Source: Pseudarthrobacter sp. fls2-241-R2A-127 (GTDB lineage: Bacteria; Actinomycetota; Actinomycetes; Actinomycetales; Micrococcaceae). Taken from it: a stretch of DNA of 64,000 bases. Position 1 is the first letter of the stretch. Every line of letters begins with the position of its first letter. This document shows positions 53,188 to 62,839 of this stretch, one piece after another. Under the pieces are notes generated by a model that was not told the DNA's origin, did no database searches, and saw only the letters and a program-made list of their open reading frames with translations. Location: positions 28,996 to 92,995 of the forward strand of contig NZ_JARVSF010000022.1 of the NCBI RefSeq assembly GCF_030209355.1. Direction: 5' to 3'. The translations under genes were made by a program, and so were the position numbers.

Positions 53188-54237
53188 TCAGCCGCGCGCC
53201 AGCGGGAGTGCCAGCCTCATGGTTGTCCCGTCGGATCCGGTCCGCAGCACGTTCACAGTGCCCCCGGCTGCGGTGGCGATGTCGCGGACCAGTGCCAGGC
53301 CTATGCCGAAGCTGCGCCTGCCCCCGGAGCCGTCCAACCCCGGGGCGCGGACGAACCGGTCAAAGATGCGGTCCGGGTCCACCCCGGTGATCCCGGACCC
53401 GGTGTCTGCCACCAGGACCACGGCCCGGGATCCCTCAACACTGGTGCTGATGGTGATGCTTCCGCCGGGCGGGGTGTGAGCCAGCGCGTTGTCGGCCAGG
53501 GCCAGTATGGCGCGCCGCAGCGAGCCGGGATCCGCGCGCACCCACGCCGCGCCGGCACCGGAGAAGTCCAGCCGGACGCCTTGTTGGCCGGCCAGGTCCT
53601 GGAGGCTTTCGGCGGCGGACCGGGCAACCACGGCGACGTCCACCGGCTCCGTGACGGCATCCCCGGACGCGCCTGAGGAACCACCGGGGGAGCCGGTCGC
53701 CGCCAAAAGGAGTTCGTTGACGATGCCCGTCAGTGTGGCCGTGTCCTCCCGGATCTTCGCCAACGCCTGCGCGGGCTCGGACCCGGGCTCGGCCTTGCGC
53801 TGCGCGAGCTGGATGCGGGTATCCAGGATCGCCAGGGGGGTGCGGAGTTCGTGGCTGGCGTCCTGGACGAAGCGCCGTTGCCGGGCCAGGGCTTCGCCCA
53901 GCGGCCGGATGGCACTGCGGGCGCTGATCCAGCCCACCACGCCGGCCAGCACGATGCCCGCCAGCCCGGCCAGGATCATGCCCTCGATCAGGTCCTTCGA
54001 GTCCAGGTAGGTGTAGGCCTTGCCGGCGGTGGAACCGGGCGGCGTGGGATGGGCCAGCTTGTTCATGAGGAACACGGTGGCGGCGGCGAGCAGCACCAGT
54101 ACCAGGACGGCCACGCCGGCGCTGATCCGCAGTGCCACCTTCAGCGACGCGCGGCGGAGGGTGTCCTGGTCCGGATCCCCAGAGCCGGAGTGGGAAGTGC
54201 CGGAGGAGCCGGTGCCGGAGCTTTGGGGAAGGGTCAT
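53188..54237 (-). CDS. sensor histidine kinase of the PAP2-DedA operon
   Basis: 349 aa. Two membrane helices (ISAGVAVLVLVLLAAATVFL and GMILAGLAGIVLAGVVGWIS) around a short outer loop of about 30 residues, then HisKA (FVQDASHELRTPLAILDTRI) and HATPase (LALADNALAHTPPGG, DTGSGITGVDPDRIFDRFVR, FGIGLALVRDIATAAGG). The small sensor loop suggests membrane or envelope sensing. It overlaps the response regulator by 4 nt. Last gene of the PAP2-dedA-RR-HK operon. Confidence 0.93.
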   Translation of the reverse strand: MTLPQSSGTGSSGTSHSGSGDPDQDTLRRASLKVALRISAGVAVLVLVLLAAATVFLMNKLAHPTPPGSTAGKAYTYLDSKDLIEGMILAGLAGIVLAGVVGWISARSAIRPLGEALARQRRFVQDASHELRTPLAILDTRIQLAQRKAEPGSEPAQALAKIREDTATLTGIVNELLLAATGSPGGSSGASGDAVTEPVDVAVVARSAAESLQDLAGQQGVRLDFSGAGAAWVRADPGSLRRAILALADNALAHTPPGGSITISTSVEGSRAVVLVADTGSGITGVDPDRIFDRFVRAPGLDGSGGRRSFGIGLALVRDIATAAGGTVNVLRTGSDGTTMRLALPLARG

Positions 54238-54905
54238 GAGGGGTCGCCGATCTGGTAGCCCACGCCGTGGACGGTGCGGATGACGGTCCGGGAGATCTTG
54301 CGGCGCAGGTGGTGGACGTAGGTGTCGATCACGCCGGGCTGGTCCGTGGACTGGAAGTGCGCGGCGAGCAGGTCGTCGCGGGTGAACACCCTGCCGGGTT
54401 CGGCGGCCAGCGCCGCCAGGAGTTCGGCTTCCTTGGCGGTCAGCGTCACCACCTCGCCGTAGGCGGAACGGACAGCGCGCGACGCCGGATCGAAGTCCCA
54501 GCTGCCGATCCCCACCGGCCCGGCCGGCGGGGCGAACGTCCGCGTCAGTGCGCGCAGCCGCGCCGCCAGCTCGCCGGCGTCGAACGGTTTGGTCATGTAG
54601 TCGTTGGCGCCGGTGTCCAGTCCGCGGACCTTCTCATCCGTTTCGCCCAGCGCGGTGAGGATCAGGATGGGGGTGGCGATGCCTTTGGCCCGGAGCGCCG
54701 CGATGACGGCCAGTCCGTCCATGACGGGCAGGCCGCGGTCAATCACCATCACGTCCCAGGGCTGCGTCAGGCCCAGGTGCAGGGCTTCCTGGCCGGTGGC
54801 GGCGAGCCGGATCCGGTAGTCCGGCTCCAGCAGTTCCGCGATCAGCGGTCCCAGCGCGGGATCGTCCTCGGCGAGCAGCAGGGAGGGCCGGTCCGGGGTG
54901 GTCAT
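54234..54905 (-). CDS. OmpR-family response regulator
   Basis: 223 aa. Receiver domain LLLAEDDPALGPLIAELLEP, phosphoacceptor Asp in MVIDRGLPVMDGLAV, and Lys in YMTKPFDAGEL. DNA-binding winged helix: VTLTAKEAELLAALAAEPGR, FTRDDLLAAHF and VIDTYVHHLRRKI. It starts 5 bp after the dedA stop and overlaps the kinase gene. Probably regulates its own operon and envelope genes. Confidence 0.94.
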   Translation of the reverse strand: MTTPDRPSLLLAEDDPALGPLIAELLEPDYRIRLAATGQEALHLGLTQPWDVMVIDRGLPVMDGLAVIAALRAKGIATPILILTALGETDEKVRGLDTGANDYMTKPFDAGELAARLRALTRTFAPPAGPVGIGSWDFDPASRAVRSAYGEVVTLTAKEAELLAALAAEPGRVFTRDDLLAAHFQSTDQPGVIDTYVHHLRRKISRTVIRTVHGVGYQIGDPS

Positions 54906-54910
54906 GCGGC

Positions 54911-55663
54911 CTATTCTTCCGTGAACGCGTCCTGCCGGGCAGTGCGGCCCACCGTGTCGAGGTGCGGCGGGGCACCTGCGGAAGTGTCGTCGTCGTCCAT
55001 GGAACGTTCGACGGCGGCCCGGCGGCTGGCGCGGCGGCGCTTCAGGTATTCCACGGCCCAGGGAATCACGGAGACCAGCACCATGAGCACGGCGATGACG
55101 TCGATGTTTTTAGCGACGATCTCGTACTGGCCCAGCCAGGTGCCCAGCAGCGTCACCGATGTGGCCCAGGCCAGGGCACCCACGATGTTCCACAGCGTAA
55201 ATGACTTGTAGGTGTAGCGGGCGGCCCCGGCGGTCAGCGGGGCGAACGTCCTGACGATGGGGACGAACCTGGCCAGGATCACGGCCGCGCCGCCGTGCCG
55301 GCGGAAGAAGTCCTCGGTGGCGGTGAGGTGGGCGGTTTTCAGGACCTTGGCATCGTCCTTGAACCAGCGCCGGCCGAACTTGTGGCCCAGGAAGTAGCCC
55401 ACCTGGTCGCCGGCGACGGCGGCCACGGTGATCACGCCGATCAACACGGGAAGAGCCAGCTGCAGCTGCTGGTGCAGGAGCCCGGCGGTGAAGAGCAGCG
55501 AGTCTCCGGGCAGGAACGGGAACAGCACGCCGGATTCGATGAAGACCATCCCGGCGATCACGCCGAGGGCTGCCGGTCCCAGCCCGCTCAGCAGGCCGGC
55601 GGGGTCCAGCAGGGAGGGTGATCCCGTGGTGGCCATGGCAGTGGCAAGGTGCGCAGTGAGCAT
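54911..55663 (-). CDS. DedA-family membrane protein
   Basis: 250 aa from ATG 55663 (MLTAHLATAMATTGSPSLLD). DedA/VTT signatures: FIESGVLFPFLPGDSLLFTA, AGDQVGYFLGHKFGRRWF, FFRRHGGAAVILARFVPIVR then TFAPLTAGAARYTYKSF. DedA proteins include undecaprenyl-phosphate flippases (UptA type). A C-terminal charged tail (RRRASRRAAVERSMDDDDTS) is longer than usual. Between PAP2 and the two-component genes with short gaps (8 and 5 bp). Confidence 0.93.
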   Translation of the reverse strand: MLTAHLATAMATTGSPSLLDPAGLLSGLGPAALGVIAGMVFIESGVLFPFLPGDSLLFTAGLLHQQLQLALPVLIGVITVAAVAGDQVGYFLGHKFGRRWFKDDAKVLKTAHLTATEDFFRRHGGAAVILARFVPIVRTFAPLTAGAARYTYKSFTLWNIVGALAWATSVTLLGTWLGQYEIVAKNIDVIAVLMVLVSVIPWAVEYLKRRRASRRAAVERSMDDDDTSAGAPPHLDTVGRTARQDAFTEE

Positions 55664-55671
55664 GGGGTTCC

Positions 55672-56427
55672 TTAGCGTCGGCTGGACGGGGTGGTGAGCG
55701 CGGCGGGCAGGCGGTCGAAGATCCGGGGAGCGAAGCGGTTCCAGAGCCCGGCGAGCAGCACGACGGCGGCGCTCGCGGCCAGGAAGGAGGCAACCACGTC
55801 GGTGGGGTAGTGCACGCCGACGTACAGCCGGGACCATGCCACGGTCACGGCCATGACGGCGCCGGCCGCGGCCACCAGTTTGGACCAGCGGGTGCCCCGG
55901 GCCAGGAAGTACAGGGCGAAGGCCAGGGCGACGGCGAAGCTGACGTGGCCGCTGGGGAAGCTGTTGGATCCGGTTTCCGGCGCCAGGGGGTCGAACAGCA
56001 GGGCCGGGTTGGGCCGCTGCCGGGCGACGATGAGCTTGAAGACTTCGCTGGCCACCCAGCCCGAGCACGCCACCACGCCGAAGGCTACAGCCTTGGCCAG
56101 GTCGCGGCGCACCAGCAGCACCACGACGGCGATGACGGCGATCAGGCCCAGGCCGGCCACCGGGCCGAACAGAAGGTTGATTCCCATCGCGACGGCGGTC
56201 AGCACGGCAACGTGGTGCGTGCTGAGGTCCTGGTCCACGTGCAGTTCGGCGGCGGTGTCGCCGGGCAGGAGCTGCACCGTGAAACCAAGGGCGACGACGG
56301 CGGCGCACAGCAGCGCGCCCAGCAGCAGCCAGTGCCGGGCCTGGGGGAGCACCGGGAACTGGGTGCGGGCCGCGGCGGTGGTGCGGGGGCCGGCTGTTGT
56401 CTTGTGGGCTCGGGTTGGTCCGTTCAC
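55672..56427 (-). CDS. PAP2-family membrane phosphatase
   Basis: 251 aa from a GTG with GGAGG 4 nt upstream. Six membrane helices and the three phosphatase motifs: KLIVARQRPNP (KX6RP), SNSFPSGHVSF (PSGH) and SRLYVGVHYPTD (SRX5HX3D). Such enzymes dephosphorylate phosphatidate or undecaprenyl pyrophosphate on the outer face of the membrane. With DedA downstream, recycling of undecaprenyl carrier is a plausible role. First gene of a four-gene operon. Confidence 0.93.
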   Translation of the reverse strand: MNGPTRAHKTTAGPRTTAAARTQFPVLPQARHWLLLGALLCAAVVALGFTVQLLPGDTAAELHVDQDLSTHHVAVLTAVAMGINLLFGPVAGLGLIAVIAVVVLLVRRDLAKAVAFGVVACSGWVASEVFKLIVARQRPNPALLFDPLAPETGSNSFPSGHVSFAVALAFALYFLARGTRWSKLVAAAGAVMAVTVAWSRLYVGVHYPTDVVASFLAASAAVVLLAGLWNRFAPRIFDRLPAALTTPSSRR

Positions 56428-56557
56428 GAATCCTCCGGGATGGTCCTGCGGCGGACAGGGTTCTGTCCGTGGTCTCTGTTTCGATCCTTCCCCAGGGTTC
56501 CTAAGAAAGGCTTAAGAAACGTGACCGCCGCAGGGCCGCGGATGGCGCCCGGTCAGG

Positions 56558-58144
56558 TCATGGGCCGGCTGTGATCGCGGTCAGGAGCGCTGCTCCGTCG
56601 GGGCTGCCGAGGCCGGTGCAGGGGTCCCAGCCGGCGGCGGCCTTGTAGGTGCCGTTGTTTCCGGTGGTGATGTCGCGGAAGGCCGCCTTGTTGCGGTAGA
56701 GCAGCGGCTGGATCTGCCCGAAGGTGCGGCTGGTTGACTGCGACAGGAGGGCGATGAGCGCGGCCCAGAGCGGTGCTACGGCGCTGGTGCCGCCGATGAC
56801 CATGTCCTTGCCGTCCACCCGCACCTTGTAGCCCGTCTGGGGGTCCGCCACGCCGCTGACGTCCGGCACCCCGCGGCCTTTCGGCCCTGAGGGGTGGTGG
56901 CCGCCGTGGTGCACGGACTGGCCGGACTGCCAGGCGGGGACAGGAAAGGTGTCGCTGTACCCGCCGCCGGTGGCTGAGTGCGGGCCGTCATTCCACACCG
57001 TCTCGGATGTGATGGTTCCCGTGGCGGCGTCCGCGTCAAGGCGGGTTCCGCCGCACGCCAGCACATGGGGGCTGGAAGCGGGAAAATCGGCGTGGTCTTT
57101 GCCGTCCGTGGCGCCGTCTGCGCTGCCGTTGTCCCCTGCGGCCGCGGTGACGGTCACGCCGAGTGCCGTGGCGTCGGCCAGGGCCTGGTCGAAGGCTGTC
57201 CGGGCCTGGGCGGTCCAGTCGTCCTCGCTTTGGCCCCAGCTGATGCTGATGGACGTGGGTGCCGGGGTGGCGTGGGACGCGTTGATGATCGCGTCGAGGA
57301 ATCCGGCGTCGGTGTTGGGGGCGAAGTAAACCGGAATATCCGCCTGGGGCACCAGAGCGCCCACCACTTCGATGTCCAGGAGGACTTCGCCGTCCGCGCC
57401 CGTGGGGTCCTGTCCGGGATGGTTCGCGGCGCCGTCGACCCCCACTGCCCGGACGGTGGGCCCGGTGATGCCCAGCTCGGCGAAGTAGGCGTCCAGGTCG
57501 GATTGGGCGAAGCCGCCGCCGAGTTCGAGGATGGCCACGCTCTGGCCGGCGCCGCCGCCACTGGGGAAGTTGTAGATCCGGGCGAGTTCGGGCGGGGTGT
57601 AGCTGGTCCCGGATGCGGCTAATGGAATGGCATGGAACTGGGCGCGGGCCTGGGGCCGGTCATCAAGGCCCAGCACCGCCGTGACGACGCCGTCCAGTTC
57701 CGCGGGGATCTCCAGCCCTCCGGTCCTGTGCCGGTGGGTGACGTCGTGGCCGTGCGGGCCGCTGCTGGTGACTTCCTCCAGGCTGGTGCCGAAGATCCGG
57801 CTCAGCACCTCCACCGTCCCGGCCAGGCGGATGCGGCGGGAAGCGGGGTCGGCCTCCACGACGTCGGCGCCGAGCCGGGTAAAGGTCTCCGTGGCGAGGC
57901 TGAGGTCGGCGTCGGAGGCGCCGTGGCGCGCGGCCAGTTCTTCGCGGGTCAGGGGCTGGGTGGGCTCGGTGGAGGTCTCCGGCAGCGGTTCCTGGCGGCG
58001 CAGGATCACGGTGACCTCGATCCTGTGGGCGGGATTGACGGGACCCAGGGTGTTTTGGATCCGTGCCGCCGTGGGGCGTTCTGAGCCGGGAAGGGGGACG
58101 CGGCTCTCTGCGTGCTCGGGTGTGGGGTGGGTGTGCTCGGACAT
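56558..58144 (-). CDS. sedolisin (S53 family serine-carboxyl peptidase)
   Basis: 528 aa from ATG 58144 (MSEHTHPTPEHAESRVPLPG), CGGAG upstream. Residues about 1-165 form the S53 prodomain (LTREELAARHGASDADLSLA, GTVEVLSRIFGTSLEEV). The catalytic part has Glu and Asp in GEVLLDIEVVGA, the oxyanion Asp in AAAGDNGSADGA and the nucleophile in VIGGTSAVAPLWAAL, and ends with the calcium site region (WDPCTGLGSPDG). Kumamolisin-type. No signal peptide is seen, as in some kumamolisins, so the export route is unclear. Confidence 0.92.
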   Translation of the reverse strand: MSEHTHPTPEHAESRVPLPGSERPTAARIQNTLGPVNPAHRIEVTVILRRQEPLPETSTEPTQPLTREELAARHGASDADLSLATETFTRLGADVVEADPASRRIRLAGTVEVLSRIFGTSLEEVTSSGPHGHDVTHRHRTGGLEIPAELDGVVTAVLGLDDRPQARAQFHAIPLAASGTSYTPPELARIYNFPSGGGAGQSVAILELGGGFAQSDLDAYFAELGITGPTVRAVGVDGAANHPGQDPTGADGEVLLDIEVVGALVPQADIPVYFAPNTDAGFLDAIINASHATPAPTSISISWGQSEDDWTAQARTAFDQALADATALGVTVTAAAGDNGSADGATDGKDHADFPASSPHVLACGGTRLDADAATGTITSETVWNDGPHSATGGGYSDTFPVPAWQSGQSVHHGGHHPSGPKGRGVPDVSGVADPQTGYKVRVDGKDMVIGGTSAVAPLWAALIALLSQSTSRTFGQIQPLLYRNKAAFRDITTGNNGTYKAAAGWDPCTGLGSPDGAALLTAITAGP

Positions 58145-58345
58145 GGGATGGCTCCGTTCTTGGTCAGGCAAGGCCCATTGTGCTCCGCGCCACTGACAAT
58201 GAACAGGGAACATTGGTCCCTCCGGAGCCGCCAAACGCACACGGACTCAAATTCGTCTTTCAGGTTCAGGCTTACGGCGCCGTGCCGGCTGAGGTAAGCG
58301 GTTTGTTCGCTGTTCGAGGCGGAAGCGCAACTTCGGGGGCCGTGG

Positions 58346-59254
58346 TCACGGTGCCAGCGCGACCCGGTTCCGGCCCGTTGCCTTGGCGGTATAGAGGGCC
58401 GCATCGGCGTCTCCCAGTACGGTGTCGGCGTCAGGGTGGTGCCCGGGGGTGAAGGCGGATATGCCTGCGCTGAGTGTCAGGTGGCCGGTCGGGTCCCCGG
58501 AATGGGTGATGTTGAGGGCTTGGACGGCGTGGAGTGCCCTTTCCAGCATGTTTTTGGCGCCGTGTGGTGACTGGTTGGGCAAAATCAACAGGAATTCTTC
58601 GCCGCCGTACCGATAAACTCCGTCGCTGCTGCGCGCGACGTCGGCGAGCGCGGCCCCGACCGCTTGGAGGGCCTGGTCGCCTGCCTGGTGTCCGTAGATG
58701 TCGTTGTAGCTTTTGAAATTATCGACGTCGCACATGGCGATGCAGTATTGCTCCTGGTAGCGCCGGCTGCGGACGTGCAGTTGAGTCAGGTCTTCGGTGA
58801 GCTTGAGCCTGTTGTTCAGGCCCGTCAGGGGATCGGTGCGGGCTTGCTGTGAGAGGATCTTCCGGTAGTGGGCGAGGTCGGCGTGCAGGGTGGTGACCCG
58901 CTTCGCTACAAGCAGCCGGGTGTGCAGGACGAATGGGTCCAGCGGCTTGGTGACGTAGTCGTCCGCGCCGGCCTGGAGCCCGGCGAGGACGTCGTCCCGG
59001 GATCCTTGCGAGGTCAGCAGCACGATGTAGGTGTACAGGTCGGTGTCCCGCGCCCGAATCGCACGGCACAAGGCGGGACCGTCCCGGCCGGGCATCATCC
59101 AGTCCGTGACGACGACGTCCGGCTGGTGCTCCAGAAAGATGGCCCACGCCTCGTCGCCGTCCGTCGCCGTCAGGCATTCGTGGCCGGAACGGTCGACGGC
59201 CGCCTTGGCTACCAGGAGCGAGCCCGGATCGTCATCTGCTACCAGGACTTTCAC
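58346..59254 (-). CDS. REC-GGDEF diguanylate cyclase
   Basis: 302 aa from GTG 59254 ([20 protein letters not shown]), overlapping the hybrid kinase stop by 4 nt. Receiver domain: DDD pocket, phosphoacceptor Asp in VVVTDWMMPGRDGPAL and Lys in YVTKPLDPFVLH. The GGDEF domain (about 150-302) has YGGEEFLLIL (an active GGEEF) and FKSYNDIYGHQAGDQAL. It makes cyclic di-GMP in response to phosphorylation. Its receiver is closely related to that of the REC-kinase at 62840-63937. Confidence 0.93.
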   Translation of the reverse strand: MKVLVADDDPGSLLVAKAAVDRSGHECLTATDGDEAWAIFLEHQPDVVVTDWMMPGRDGPALCRAIRARDTDLYTYIVLLTSQGSRDDVLAGLQAGADDYVTKPLDPFVLHTRLLVAKRVTTLHADLAHYRKILSQQARTDPLTGLNNRLKLTEDLTQLHVRSRRYQEQYCIAMCDVDNFKSYNDIYGHQAGDQALQAVGAALADVARSSDGVYRYGGEEFLLILPNQSPHGAKNMLERALHAVQALNITHSGDPTGHLTLSAGISAFTPGHHPDADTVLGDADAALYTAKATGRNRVALAP

Positions 59255-62200
59255 GGGGCACCGTCCAGGGCCCGATCGAGTTCGATATTCACGTGCGCAA
59301 GCTCCTCTTCCAGGCGGCTGACAAGTTGCCGGGCGTGGCCGTGATTTCCGTTCGATCCCATGGCCTCCAGCTCGCCGCACAGGTCCGCGGCGGTGATGGC
59401 GCCAATGTTGGCCGAGGCACCCTTGAGTGCATGTGCCGCCTGGGCCAGGGCTGGACCGTCGTTGTCGTTGATCGCTCGGTTCAGGGCGGCAATCCGGTCC
59501 GGGACATCGTTGCGGAAAGCTTCTGCTGCCGCGGGTAATAGGCCCCGCCCGTCGGAGGGTCCGAGATCACGAAGAATCGCCAGCCGGCTCATATCGAGTC
59601 CCCGCCTGGAATGCCCGCTGCTGGCTGCCCCATGTCCGCCGGTAACAGCGAGAGGTTGGCCGGGTAGGAAACGTGTGGCCGGGTCCCGGACCCACCGGGC
59701 CAGGATCATTTCGAGGTCAGTGGCGTCGACGGGTTTGGCGAGGTAGTCATCCATGCCGGCCGTGAGGCAGCGTTCCCGGTCCCCGTCGAGTGCACCCGCG
59801 GTCATGGCGATGATGGGCAACCGGCTGCTCCCGTTCTCACGGCTTCGGATGATCCTGGTGGCTTCGAACCCGTCCATTACGGGCATGTGGCAATCCATCA
59901 GGACGGCGTCATACGGTGTTGTTTCGACGGCGGCCACAGCTTCGGCGCCGTTGGCGACTACATCCACGGCATACCCGAACTTCGCCACTGTCGATCGGGC
60001 CACGAGCTGGTTGACGTCGTTGTCCTCGACGACCAGGAGGCGGCCGCGGACGTGCCGATGGTGGGAGGGGCCGCTGGCAGCTTGTTCCCGGAGAGCTGCA
60101 CTGGTCATGCCGGCGAGCCTCTGGGCTGGCGGGCGTTGTCCGCTGGTGGACATCAAGCGGACCAGGCGATTGTAGAACTCGGAGCTGCGGACCGGTTTCA
60201 TGAGCCATTCCCGCACGCCTGCGTCGGCGATCGCTGAGCCGTTGATCTGCATGGTGGAGGTGAGCATGATCAGTTCGATGCCGGCCAGGGCCGGGTCGGC
60301 TTTGATCGCCTGTGCCAGTTCCAGGCCATTGGTTCCGGGCATGCAAAGGTCCAGGACCGCAAGATCGTAGGGTTCTCCCCGCTCTGCCGCTTCCCGGGCG
60401 CTGGCCAATGCAGTCATGGCGTCGGGCACAGGGTGGGGTTTGAGCCGCCAGCCCCGCAACTGCGATTCCAGGACCAAGCGGTTCGTGGCGTTGTCGTCGA
60501 CCACCAGGACCCGCATGCCGGTGAGGAAATCGGCTGCCGGCAGGGGATTGGTGGATGGTGGTGCCACCGGCAACGGGATCCGGAACCAGAATGTGCTGCC
60601 TTGGCCCGGCACGCTTCGCATCCCGATCTCACCGCTCATGGCTTCGGTCAGACGGCTGCAGATCGCCAGCCCCAGGCCGGTGCCGCCATAGCGCCGGGTG
60701 GTTGAGGCGTCGGCTTGGGAAAAGGATTCGAACAGCCGGGCGTGCTGTGCGGGTTCAATACCGATTCCCGTATCGCGGACTTCGAAATAGATCATGGCAA
60801 CGGCTCCGGGCCGTCGATCACGCGTCTCGGCCGTAATCCGGATGGCGACTTCTCCTGCCGCAGTGAACTTCACCGCGTTGGACGCCAGGTTCAACAGGAT
60901 CTGGCGGATCCTGCCTGAATCTCCGGTCAGTCTGCCGGGAAGTCCGGGCTCGCAGTAGGCGATGAGCTCCAACCCCTTGGCTTGTGCCGGCTCCGCCAAC
61001 AGCCCCGCGACGTCCTCCACAAGGAGCCGGGGATCGAAGGGCCGCAGGTCCAGTTCCACCTTGCCCGCCTCGAGTTTGGAAAAATCCAGGATGTCATTGA
61101 TCAAGGCCAGCAGCGCCTCACCGGCGCCCTGGACACCTTGGGCGTATTGCTTCTGCGTTTCATCCAACGGAGTTTCGAGCAAGAGCGCCGTTAGTCCCAC
61201 GACGCCGTTCATCGGCGTACGGATTTCGTGGCTCATGGTGGCCAGGAATTCAGATTTGAGCCTGCTGGCTTCCAGCGCCGCTGCCCTCGCTGCCTTCAGT
61301 TCGTTCTCAGCCGCCCGGCGGAGGGTGATGTCCCTGGCGATGATCGCAATCCCGCGTAGGTTCCCGTCTTTCCGGATCGGTGAAACCGTCGCGGACACCG
61401 GGATGACCGTCCCGTCTTTCCTGACGTGTTCGGTTTCGAAGCTCATCGCCTCGCCGCTGCCCCGGAGCCGCTCAAAGATCTCCTGGATCCTGTCAGCGCT
61501 GCCCGGGGGCAGGAGGATTCGTCCGTCGCGGCCGATCGCCTCTTCGGCGGAATAGCCGTACTGCCGCTCGGCTCCAGGATTCCAGCTGGCGATTACCCCC
61601 TCGGGCGTGGTGCTCAGAATGGCATCCGTCGACGAATTCACGATGGCGCCCAAACCTTCAAGCTCCGCTGTCCGGACAGCTACTTCCCGTTCCAGGCCGG
61701 TGGCCAGAGTGAGGTTCTGAATGACGATCAACACTTGGCGGATAACGATCAGCACAACAGTCGTCCTGGCCACCACCAAAAGGAACGTATTGAGTTCCTG
61801 CACGTGCGGGCCGGCAACGACAGCCAACGCCACAAGGATAGGAGCGTAGGGGAGGAGCTCCAAGGCCAGCGCGAACGCCTTCCGCTCGGGCTGGGGTCTT
61901 TCCGCGTACGGGACCAGCGGTGCAAGGGCAATCAGGAGGAAGGCGCCGATCCACCCCAGCGCAAGGGGCGAGCCCGTGACGCCCGTGACGCCGTCGAACG
62001 TGAGCCTGACGTACGTGCTGTCGGTGATGGTCAGGGCGAGCAGCCCGCTGCCAAAACAAAGCCAGGGGAGGCGTTCCCCGGGCTGCCGGCGCATTGCAAG
62101 GACCAGCACCAGGGAGGTCATGACCACGTCCACTACCGGGTACGCGACGCTGACCAGCACGGTCAGGACGTCGCCGCTTGAGCTCAGGGCTGGCCCGAGC

Positions 62201-62691
62201 GCGGTGTACCAGCTGATCGCCAAGACCGATCCCGCGATCACTGAGGCATCAAGAGCCGACCTGACCCAGCCCGCCCTCGTTGCCCCGGCTGGCCGCTTGA
62301 AGCTGAACAGCGCCGCGGCAGCAGGCACGGAATACGCGAGGAACAGGACGTCAGCAATCGATGGAAACGGGTACGTGTTGTTGTTGGTCAGACCGAACAA
62401 CGTCCAGATCGCCTGGCCCGCAGCCCACGTAAACGCGGCCGCCGCCAGAAGGGACCACGCACGCGCATTCTCACCTCGCCGTGCTGCCCCGCTGCAACTG
62501 ATACCCGCCACCAGGGCAGCGGCAAGGATGAAGAAGTCGCCTGTCACCCTCGCGGGCTCGGTGCCATTGTTCCAAACAAAGTACAGCGCCAGCGCCGCCA
62601 GTACCAGGGCAGTAAACCCGACGAGCCAAGCCAGCCGGGCCATGCGTCCGCCGATAGGCCGTCGGGATTCGAGCAGATCGTTTTGAGACAC
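59251..62691 (-). CDS. hybrid histidine kinase (MASE-like membrane region, PAS, HisKA, HATPase, 2 REC, HPt)
   Basis: 1146 aa from GTG 62691 ([20 protein letters not shown]), GGGAGG 7 nt upstream. About eight or nine membrane helices (25-310), a PAS domain with a PAC tail ([18 protein letters not shown]), HisKA ([20 protein letters not shown]), HATPase, two receivers ([13 protein letters not shown] with [14 protein letters not shown], and [12 protein letters not shown] with [14 protein letters not shown]) and an HPt domain ([20 protein letters not shown]). This is a complete phosphorelay chain in one protein. It overlaps the downstream cyclase gene, which may receive the signal from the HPt. 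Confidence 0.94.
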   Translation of the reverse strand: MSQNDLLESRRPIGGRMARLAWLVGFTALVLAALALYFVWNNGTEPARVTGDFFILAAALVAGISCSGAARRGENARAWSLLAAAAFTWAAGQAIWTLFGLTNNNTYPFPSIADVLFLAYSVPAAAALFSFKRPAGATRAGWVRSALDASVIAGSVLAISWYTALGPALSSSGDVLTVLVSVAYPVVDVVMTSLVLVLAMRRQPGERLPWLCFGSGLLALTITDSTYVRLTFDGVTGVTGSPLALGWIGAFLLIALAPLVPYAERPQPERKAFALALELLPYAPILVALAVVAGPHVQELNTFLLVVARTTVVLIVIRQVLIVIQNLTLATGLEREVAVRTAELEGLGAIVNSSTDAILSTTPEGVIASWNPGAERQYGYSAEEAIGRDGRILLPPGSADRIQEIFERLRGSGEAMSFETEHVRKDGTVIPVSATVSPIRKDGNLRGIAIIARDITLRRAAENELKAARAAALEASRLKSEFLATMSHEIRTPMNGVVGLTALLLETPLDETQKQYAQGVQGAGEALLALINDILDFSKLEAGKVELDLRPFDPRLLVEDVAGLLAEPAQAKGLELIAYCEPGLPGRLTGDSGRIRQILLNLASNAVKFTAAGEVAIRITAETRDRRPGAVAMIYFEVRDTGIGIEPAQHARLFESFSQADASTTRRYGGTGLGLAICSRLTEAMSGEIGMRSVPGQGSTFWFRIPLPVAPPSTNPLPAADFLTGMRVLVVDDNATNRLVLESQLRGWRLKPHPVPDAMTALASAREAAERGEPYDLAVLDLCMPGTNGLELAQAIKADPALAGIELIMLTSTMQINGSAIADAGVREWLMKPVRSSEFYNRLVRLMSTSGQRPPAQRLAGMTSAALREQAASGPSHHRHVRGRLLVVEDNDVNQLVARSTVAKFGYAVDVVANGAEAVAAVETTPYDAVLMDCHMPVMDGFEATRIIRSRENGSSRLPIIAMTAGALDGDRERCLTAGMDDYLAKPVDATDLEMILARWVRDPATRFLPGQPLAVTGGHGAASSGHSRRGLDMSRLAILRDLGPSDGRGLLPAAAEAFRNDVPDRIAALNRAINDNDGPALAQAAHALKGASANIGAITAADLCGELEAMGSNGNHGHARQLVSRLEEELAHVNIELDRALDGAP

Positions 62692-62839
62692 GTAAGGCCC
62701 TCCCAATAGGGCGCCTCTCACCCGCTAAAACTTGAGACCCGGGCCGCCCGAATGACCGGGCGGAGACGCACACTCAAAATATAGCTCCGTCAGCTCTGAC
62801 CGAGCGCCTTTCATGTGCCCGGGACCGAGGCCTCAGTGC

